In this document: one piece after another, positions 7,389-11,910 of the stretch | Layout: the number at the start of each line of letters is the position of its first letter | Numbering within the stretch: position 1 is the stretch's first letter | Assembly: GCA_030598425.1 (NCBI GenBank) | Contig: JAUVPY010000029.1 | Span: forward strand, 1 to 11,910 | Direction: 5' to 3' | Length of the DNA: 11,910 nt | Source: Anaerolineae bacterium | Lineage (GTDB): Bacteria > Chloroflexota > Anaerolineae > 4572-78 > NAK82 | Made by a program: the position numbers and the translations under genes | The notes under the pieces: model-generated | The model's input: the letters and a program-made list of their open reading frames with translations, nothing else | Databases searched by the model: none | Told to the model about the DNA's origin: nothing

Positions 7389-7942
7389 TGAGCTATACGA
7401 TTCGCCCGGCCACGCTGGCGGACGTGAACGGCGTCACCGAAGTAGCTCGCCACACCTGGGATGTTACTTATGCTCAGAGCCTGGCGACCCACAACCGGCG
7501 GCAATTCCTGGATCGAGCCTACACCACCCAGACTCTGCGCGAGGCGATTAGCCACGAACGAGACTGGTTTTTCGTGGCCCTGCGTGGAGAGACTGTGGTG
7601 GGTTTTGCCCAGTATGTGCGCCGCTTTGACGCTCAGGGAGAATTGGTGCGCATTTACGTCCATCCCGATCACCAAAGGCGTGGCATTGGGCGTGGTTTTC
7701 TGGCAACTGGTCTGGCTGCCATAGCTGCCACTGGCATCGAGCTTTGTTACGTGTCGGCCGAAGCAAACAACGCGCCCGCCCGCGCCTTCTATGAGCGGTT
7801 TGGGTTTCGTCTGCATCGCGAATATGGCCGCTTTCTGGGAGACCAGATCATCCAGCTAGTGGAATACACTGCGCCCATATCCAGCTTGCTTGACGCAACC
7901 GACTTGGCGACAACTACAGAAAAGGGAACGGAGCAAACCTAA
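7388..7942 (+). CDS. GNAT family N-acetyltransferase
   Basis: A second, smaller acyl-CoA-dependent N-acyltransferase (184 residues) of the single-domain RimI-like type. The fold spans about 3-160. The CoA pyrophosphate-binding loop is VHPDHQRRGIG (91-101), followed by the late-helix pattern NNAPARAFYERFGF (127-140) typical of GNAT proteins. The tail after 160 is polar and not part of the usual domain. Its ATG shares one base with the preceding stop codon, indicating translational coupling with the first GNAT. The substrate cannot be deduced; context suggests a small amine or amino acid rather than a ribosomal protein. Confidence 0.9.
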   Translation: MSYTIRPATLADVNGVTEVARHTWDVTYAQSLATHNRRQFLDRAYTTQTLREAISHERDWFFVALRGETVVGFAQYVRRFDAQGELVRIYVHPDHQRRGIGRGFLATGLAAIAATGIELCYVSAEANNAPARAFYERFGFRLHREYGRFLGDQIIQLVEYTAPISSLLDATDLATTTEKGTEQT

Positions 7943-7946
7943 CACC

Positions 7947-9080
7947 ATGGACAGCAGCTTTGAGTATCTCGTGACTCAATTGCCGCCCATGCTCGATACA
8001 CTCGAGCGATGGGTCAATCACGATTCACCCACCTTCGACAAGGCCCCAGTTGACGCGCTGGGGCTTCAAATCGCCGATGCATTTGCCGGGTTGGGCGCGT
8101 CCGTCGAATCCCACCCTCAATCCGAATACGGCGATCATTTACGCGTCGACTGGGGCCAGGGGGATCGCCAGATTTTACTGCTGGGTCACTTCGACACAGT
8201 ATGGCCGGTGGGCGAGACGGCCCGGCGGCCTTTCACGGTGCGCGATGGGAAAGCGAGCGGCCCTGGAATTAACGACATGAAGGCTGGCATTTTGATAGGG
8301 TTGTACGCCTTACAGGCGCTGGTCGATACGGCCCAAACGCCAGCCCACCGTCTGGTTTATGTTCTCACCAGCGATGAGGAGAACGGCAGTCTTTCCTCGC
8401 GCGAACTCATTGAGATCGAGGCCCGACGCAGCGACTATGCGCTGGTTTTGGAACCGACGCGCTACGGATCTTTGATCACCTGGCGAAAAGGGGTTGGTCG
8501 CTTCAATATCGAGACGACCGGGGTTGCCGCTCATTCCGGGGTTGATCCAGAGAAGGGTGTGAGCGCCGTCGAGGAGATGGCTCATCAGATCCTCAGGCTG
8601 CAAGCGATGAGTGACCTGGCGAGCGGGACCACTGTCAACGTGGGGGTTGTGGGGGGTGGCCGGCTGGTGAATGTGGTGCCCGCGTCGGCCAAGGCCGAAT
8701 GTGATCTGCGGGTGATGACCGTCGCCGAGGGAGAGCGTATGGAGCGCGCGATCCTGGGCCTCACGCCGGTCCTAGAGGGGACGACGATTAAGGTAAGTGG
8801 CGGTATCAATCGACCACCTTTTGAGGAGTCCGAGGCCGGACTGGCCCTTTTCGAACGGGCGCGGGCGATCGGGGCGCGGCTGGGATTGGAGATAGACAAG
8901 ACCGGCACGGGCGGCGGCAGCGATGGCAACTTAACGGCAGCGCTGGGTGTGCCCACGCTCGATGGCCTGGGGGTGGTGGGCGAAGGCTCCCACGCATTGC
9001 ACGAGCAGATCCTGATCGATTCTCTTCCGCAGCGGGCGGCTCTTCTGACCGAGCTGGTGCTGGACCTTGGCCAGCCGTAG
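7947..9080 (+). CDS. M20 family metallopeptidase (carboxypeptidase G2/ArgE/DapE-like)
   Basis: A two-zinc hydrolase that would cleave an amide or N-acyl bond of an amino acid derivative. The 377-residue protein shows the whole M20 set: HFD (81-83), the bridging aspartate in GINDMKAG (107-114), catalytic DEE (143-145), the metal-binding E169, H196 in the dimerisation lid (AHSG), and the final H352 (HE). The lid domain covers about 180-290. The order and spacing are closest to the CPG2/glutamate carboxypeptidase branch. Family members remove glutamate, acetyl, succinyl or succinyl-diaminopimelate groups, so the substrate stays open. I took the ATG at 7947, four bases after the preceding stop; an upstream in-frame ATG at 7890 would overlap the GNAT gene by over 50 bases. 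Confidence 0.9.
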   Translation: MDSSFEYLVTQLPPMLDTLERWVNHDSPTFDKAPVDALGLQIADAFAGLGASVESHPQSEYGDHLRVDWGQGDRQILLLGHFDTVWPVGETARRPFTVRDGKASGPGINDMKAGILIGLYALQALVDTAQTPAHRLVYVLTSDEENGSLSSRELIEIEARRSDYALVLEPTRYGSLITWRKGVGRFNIETTGVAAHSGVDPEKGVSAVEEMAHQILRLQAMSDLASGTTVNVGVVGGGRLVNVVPASAKAECDLRVMTVAEGERMERAILGLTPVLEGTTIKVSGGINRPPFEESEAGLALFERARAIGARLGLEIDKTGTGGGSDGNLTAALGVPTLDGLGVVGEGSHALHEQILIDSLPQRAALLTELVLDLGQP

Positions 9081-9081
9081 T

Positions 9082-9909
9082 ATGTCTGACTTCTACGCTC
9101 ACGTTTATCTATCGCCTCACCTGGACGACGCTGTCCTGTCGTGTGGGGGCCTTATCCACCAGCAGGCGAGGGCCGGTCAGCCCCCTTTGGTCATCACATT
9201 GTTTTCCGATCAGCCACCGGCGGATGCGGAATTGTCCGCTTTCGCCCGATCGCAGCACGAGCGCTGGGGGACCCTGGACGACGTGATGGGGGTCCGCTGG
9301 TCCGAAGATCGGGAGGCGCTGGCGGTAGTGGGCGCGGATTACGTGCGGCTGAACTACCCCGACTGTATCTATCGTGGCAAGGCGCGTAGCGACGAGCCGG
9401 TCTGGTATTACGCTTCCGAGGGGGCCCTTTTTGGACCCGTCCACCCATCTGAAGATAGATTGCCCGTCGAGTTAGCCGCCGTTCTGAGTGAGCTCATTCC
9501 CACCGGTGAAGGTGTGACGCTATACGCGCCGTTGACGGTAGGGAACCACGTGGATCACCAGTTGACGTTCGCCGCTGCCCTTATCTTGAGAGCGCAAGGC
9601 TGGGGCCTGCGGTTTTACGAAGACTATCCCTATGTTGAGGCCGAAGGTGCACTTGTTAGGGCGTTGGCCGCCCGGGGGGCAGAGCACTGGCAGCCGACGG
9701 TGACACCCTTGGACGAAGACGATGTGGCGGCAAAGATCGAGGCGATAGCTCGCTACGAATCGCAGCTAGAGGTGCTTTTCGGGGGGGTAGAGCACATGTC
9801 TGACCGGGTGAGGGGCCATGTCACCCGGGTGGGTGGGGAACGGTTATGGGGGCCAGACCTCGGACACTATTTATCAAAACGGCCTCCATCACTGCACGTG
9901 AGTCAGTGA
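9082..9909 (+). CDS. PIG-L family zinc-dependent deacetylase
   Basis: PIG-L/LmbE enzymes remove acetyl groups from N-acetyl amino sugars and related metabolites, as in bacillithiol and mycothiol synthesis. The 275-residue protein begins with SPHLDDAVLSCGG (11-23), a variant of the HPDDE zinc motif: H13 and D16 can bind zinc and D15 is the likely general base. A later NHVDHQ (155-160) supplies H159 as third ligand with H156 nearby. Leucine replaces the usual proline and alanine the usual glutamate in HPDDE, a subtype I have met in other bacterial PIG-L proteins. The ATG lies two bases past the M20 stop codon, so this is the last gene of a four-gene operon. Its 3' end overlaps the convergent regulator gene by 21 bases. 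Confidence 0.88.
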   Translation: MSDFYAHVYLSPHLDDAVLSCGGLIHQQARAGQPPLVITLFSDQPPADAELSAFARSQHERWGTLDDVMGVRWSEDREALAVVGADYVRLNYPDCIYRGKARSDEPVWYYASEGALFGPVHPSEDRLPVELAAVLSELIPTGEGVTLYAPLTVGNHVDHQLTFAAALILRAQGWGLRFYEDYPYVEAEGALVRALAARGAEHWQPTVTPLDEDDVAAKIEAIARYESQLEVLFGGVEHMSDRVRGHVTRVGGERLWGPDLGHYLSKRPPSLHVSQ

Positions 9910-10497
9910 CGGATAGTTCGGGAAATGCCTGTGCACCGTTTCGTCAGAACCGTCAGGGGTTTGTAGGATCAGAAGCAGCTCCGCCGTCCCCTCGGTAGGA
10001 TTCCGCCAGTGGTGCGGTAGCTCGGCCTCGAACAACAAAGAATCTCCATTATTAAGCACGTATATCTGGCTATCAATCTCATATTCCACCCTGCCTCGCA
10101 CACAATATACAAACTCGTGTCCAGAATGGATTACCTGTCGGCGGTCACTCTCCGAACCAGGGGCCAGTGAGATGAAAAAAGGCTCCAACTCCTGCGCCAG
10201 CAATCGCTTGCCTATGCTTTCAATGGTCACCCCTCTGCTCTCAAGACCGGCGCGCTCGTTTGCCTTTACGTGAATGATATTGGTCTGCACATCCTCATCG
10301 AAGAAGTAGCACATATTCACATTAAGCGCCGTCGCCAGATTCTGTAACGTTGCAACACTGGGAGAGATTTGATTCCGTTCGATCAAGCTGATAGCATTCG
10401 AAGAGACACCGGCCCGGCTGGCCAGCTCTCTTTGTGTCAAATCCCGCTCCTTACGTAGAGCACGCAGTCTTAACCCTAACGAAGAAGTTCTGTCCAT
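9889..10497 (-). CDS. XRE-family transcriptional regulator with C-terminal cupin domain
   Basis: A DNA-binding regulator that probably senses a small molecule through its cupin. The 202-residue protein has an N-terminal helix-turn-helix (about 8-64), with TQRELASRAG and VSSNAISLIE (21-40) as the core helices. A cupin beta-barrel (about 105-180) carries HSGHEFVYCVRGRVEYEI (124-141) and GDSLLFEAELPHHW (151-164), with histidines and a glutamate that could bind metal. The architecture matches regulators such as E. coli PuuR and SutR, which act on amine, amino acid or sulfur genes. The ATG has GAGG 9 bases upstream and a clear promoter. Convergent with the acyl-transfer operon, it may control that operon or itself; this is inference. 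Confidence 0.9.
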   Translation of the reverse strand: MDRTSSLGLRLRALRKERDLTQRELASRAGVSSNAISLIERNQISPSVATLQNLATALNVNMCYFFDEDVQTNIIHVKANERAGLESRGVTIESIGKRLLAQELEPFFISLAPGSESDRRQVIHSGHEFVYCVRGRVEYEIDSQIYVLNNGDSLLFEAELPHHWRNPTEGTAELLLILQTPDGSDETVHRHFPNYPSLTHVQ

Positions 10498-10538
10498 TTT
10501 GTTTTACCTCGCACCAGAGAACCATCGTATTGTGACTC

Positions 10539-10567
10539 ATTCTATTACTTTTCAAGGAATTTGACAA
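10539..10567 (-). promoter_or_regulatory. Promoter of the XRE-cupin gene with a palindrome over the -35 box
   Basis: On the minus strand TTGTCA (10562-10567) and TAGAAT (10539-10544) are separated by 17 bases. Transcription would begin near 10531, about 34 nt before the ATG. The -35 box lies in the near-perfect palindrome TTTGACAAA (10560-10568), a plausible operator for autoregulation. Confidence 0.65.
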
Positions 10568-10597
10568 ACGGTTCAGTTCTCCGCCAAGACCGCGTTA

Positions 10598-10882
10598 TTG
10601 AACACGCAACAGTTTGAGCCAGGGGACCAAGAAGGTTCGGGAGATGGGGGGCGGGAACGCCGCTACGTCGGCTATTTGCCTGGCCAGACTTTGACCGTCG
10701 AGGGGACCTGGGAAGGGAATGGGTTGCTCACGGCCCGCTCTTGCTATGCTGGTACGCCCGATGACTACAAGGCCAGTCTGGCCCGCCAGCCGTGGCTCAT
10801 GCTCCTGACGGGGATCATATGCGGAGGGCTGGGGATCACTTTACTGGGGGTAGGCTTTGCTTTGCGGCTGCTGGGCACATAA
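10598..10882 (+). CDS. Small predicted membrane protein, possibly with an OB-fold-like domain
   Basis: I do not recognise this 94-residue protein. It has a polar, acidic N-terminus (1-20), a short globular part (about 22-62) with LPGQTLTVEGTWEGNGLLTA (27-46), and one hydrophobic helix (about 67-91) at the C-terminus. The globular pattern (G-x-x-L-x-V-E-G-x-W..G-x-L-x-A.. followed by P-x-x-Y) is loosely like the OB-fold of CcmE-type or single-strand-binding-like domains, but that is only a resemblance. The only usable start is the TTG at 10598, without a clear ribosome-binding sequence or promoter, so the gene could be mis-started or expressed weakly. The frame is closed by a TGA at 10562, so it cannot extend far. 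Confidence 0.5.
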   Translation: MNTQQFEPGDQEGSGDGGRERRYVGYLPGQTLTVEGTWEGNGLLTARSCYAGTPDDYKASLARQPWLMLLTGIICGGLGITLLGVGFALRLLGT

Positions 10883-10924
10883 GGAGACACCCGTTTGGTA
10901 GCGAATCGCAGGGGCGAGCGGTAG
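10881..10924 (+). other. Orphan ribosome-binding site with a 9-codon frame
   Basis: AAGGAGA (10881-10887) overlaps the stop codon of the small membrane protein gene. It is followed 7 bases later by TTG (10895), opening a frame of nine codons (MVANRRGER) that ends in TAG at 10922-10924. This looks like the beginning of a downstream gene that has been lost, though a tiny peptide or chance is possible. Confidence 0.25.
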
Positions 10925-10938
10925 TGCCTTTGACATTC

Positions 10939-11910
10939 CTACTGGAACTCAGGGAGCGTGAACGGTATCGTGGTCATTAGACTCTCGGCCAGCAGCGTGG
11001 ATAGCAGCGCCCCGATACAACAAAAGACGATGCCTGGCAGGAAAAGGGTACCCAACGCCGCGCCAGTGCCGTAGCCGTGTGTCGACTTGAGGGCGCGTAT
11101 GGTCATGATGAGCGCCAGAATTGCCACAGGAATGAAGATTAGAACGGGAATGACACCAAGCGCCGGCTGAGCCGCGCCTAACAGCATCAGAGGGGAGAAG
11201 ATGCCGAAGACCAGAATAAACGGGGCGTAGACCAGCGACAGAAGATAGCCCTGAACGACGAATTCCCCCTTGCCCCCCAAGATACGCCCAAACAGATAAT
11301 ATAATCCCGAATAGATAAGAAAGGAGATCAAGCCGGCCATTGCCCCGCCGACCGCGCCACCGCAGGCAATGGGGAGCAACTTGACCGGGTCGAGCGTGCC
11401 CCCAGGCATTAACAGGGTTGCTCCCACATTCGTCAGCGCTACGAAGAAATAGGCTATGCCACTGGCGAGCAGGATGCCAGGTATGGTCAGGCCCCAACGA
11501 GCGTAAGGTTGTTCCTCGTCCAGCCGCGCCTGGCTGGGGAGAGTGAACATCTCGGCCCAGGTGTCGAGCATTTCCATGAAGCTCTTGTGTTGCATTTCGC
11601 GGGGGGGAGGTTCACCGATGGCAACCTCACCGGGGGAGGGCTCTGCGGGGGCAGGATGTGGAGCGGGGACGGCCTGCTCAAAGTCGGCGTAACAATTGAG
11701 ACACCGTTGGCTGTCTGGTGGGTTGGTCACACCACACGAGGGGCAGATTAGGTCAGCTTCCGTCACCTGCCCGCGCGCCATCTTCTCCTGAAGGGCCTTC
11801 AATTCTGTTTCGGCCCGCTGGTTGGCCGGATTGATGGTCAGCACGTTTTCCAGACAGATCTGCCGGTCTTCGTCGCTTTCCACCGCCTCGCTTAGATAGA
11901 GCCAGGCATA
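10939..11910 (-). CDS. Zinc-ribbon/Yip1-like multi-pass membrane protein (N-terminus off the right edge)
   Basis: The visible 323 residues are the C-terminal part; the frame stays open to the window edge, and the GTG at 11883 is probably internal. The first 40 or so residues look like the end of a TPR-like segment (ICLENVLTINP at 18-28). A four-cysteine zinc ribbon follows, CPSC (56-59) and CLNC (70-73), then a proline-rich linker (about 80-105). Five hydrophobic segments lie at about 142-161, 181-206, 221-247, 252-272 and 284-308. The hydrophobic part with its conserved glycines matches a Yip1-type domain. The combination is one I associate with Chloroflexota; function is unknown, perhaps membrane organisation or sensing. 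No terminator is seen after the stop codon. Confidence 0.75.
   Translation of the reverse strand, partial: YAWLYLSEAVESDEDRQICLENVLTINPANQRAETELKALQEKMARGQVTEADLICPSCGVTNPPDSQRCLNCYADFEQAVPAPHPAPAEPSPGEVAIGEPPPREMQHKSFMEMLDTWAEMFTLPSQARLDEEQPYARWGLTIPGILLASGIAYFFVALTNVGATLLMPGGTLDPVKLLPIACGGAVGGAMAGLISFLIYSGLYYLFGRILGGKGEFVVQGYLLSLVYAPFILVFGIFSPLMLLGAAQPALGVIPVLIFIPVAILALIMTIRALKSTHGYGTGAALGTLFLPGIVFCCIGALLSTLLAESLMTTIPFTLPEFQ

Noticed and set aside
10561..10566. TTGACA as a rightward -35 box for the small membrane protein gene
   Set aside because: No acceptable -10 box at proper spacing; the same bases belong to the leftward promoter of the regulator.

Overview
The window looks like chromosomal DNA from a GC-rich, free-living bacterium, most likely a member of the Chloroflexota (Anaerolineae or a relative). 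That placement is an inference. It rests on the partial zinc-ribbon/Yip1 protein at the right edge, whose N-terminal pattern (residues like WLYLSEAV...ICLENVL.INP) I associate with that phylum, and on the mix of a CesA-like GT2, a bactofilin and a COG3375-type GNAT. Nearly every gene is an ordinary intact chromosomal gene. I see no transposase, integrase, phage gene, tRNA, rRNA or CRISPR array. Several sigma70-type promoters can be read directly, each with a 16-17 bp spacer.

Left region (1-3947): a leftward gene runs off the left edge with only its first 15 codons visible. A near-consensus promoter then drives tkt (transketolase), followed one base later by rpiA (ribose-5-phosphate isomerase A). 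The pair is a two-gene unit for the non-oxidative pentose phosphate pathway. It closes with a 14-bp hairpin that begins inside the rpiA stop codon. Next is a TtcA/TilS-type PP-loop tRNA thiolase whose translation start is unclear and whose 5' end is strikingly AT-rich.

Middle region (3948-6458): an extended -10 promoter and a leader of about 180 nt precede a membrane glycosyltransferase of family GT2 (cellulose/mannan-synthase-like). It ends in a hairpin that can serve as a bidirectional terminator. An 81-bp imperfect palindrome, possibly a small mobile-element relic, separates it from a convergent bactofilin gene with a GTG start. Back-to-back promoters then fire left into the bactofilin gene and right into the next operon.

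Right region (6459-11910): a tightly packed four-gene operon (gaps of 4 bases or less) encodes two GNAT acyltransferases, an M20 metallopeptidase and a PIG-L-type zinc deacetylase. All four act on acyl-amine bonds, so the operon could make and then remove an N-acyl group on a small molecule. It recalls the N-succinyl amino acid route, in which a COG3375-type GNAT and an M20 hydrolase flank an enolase-type racemase, but no racemase is visible here. A convergent XRE-cupin regulator overlaps the end of this operon. The regulator has its own promoter, with a small palindrome across the -35 box. The window ends with a small single-membrane-span protein of unknown function, an apparently orphaned ribosome-binding site with a 9-codon frame, and the 3' part of a leftward zinc-ribbon/Yip1-type membrane protein.
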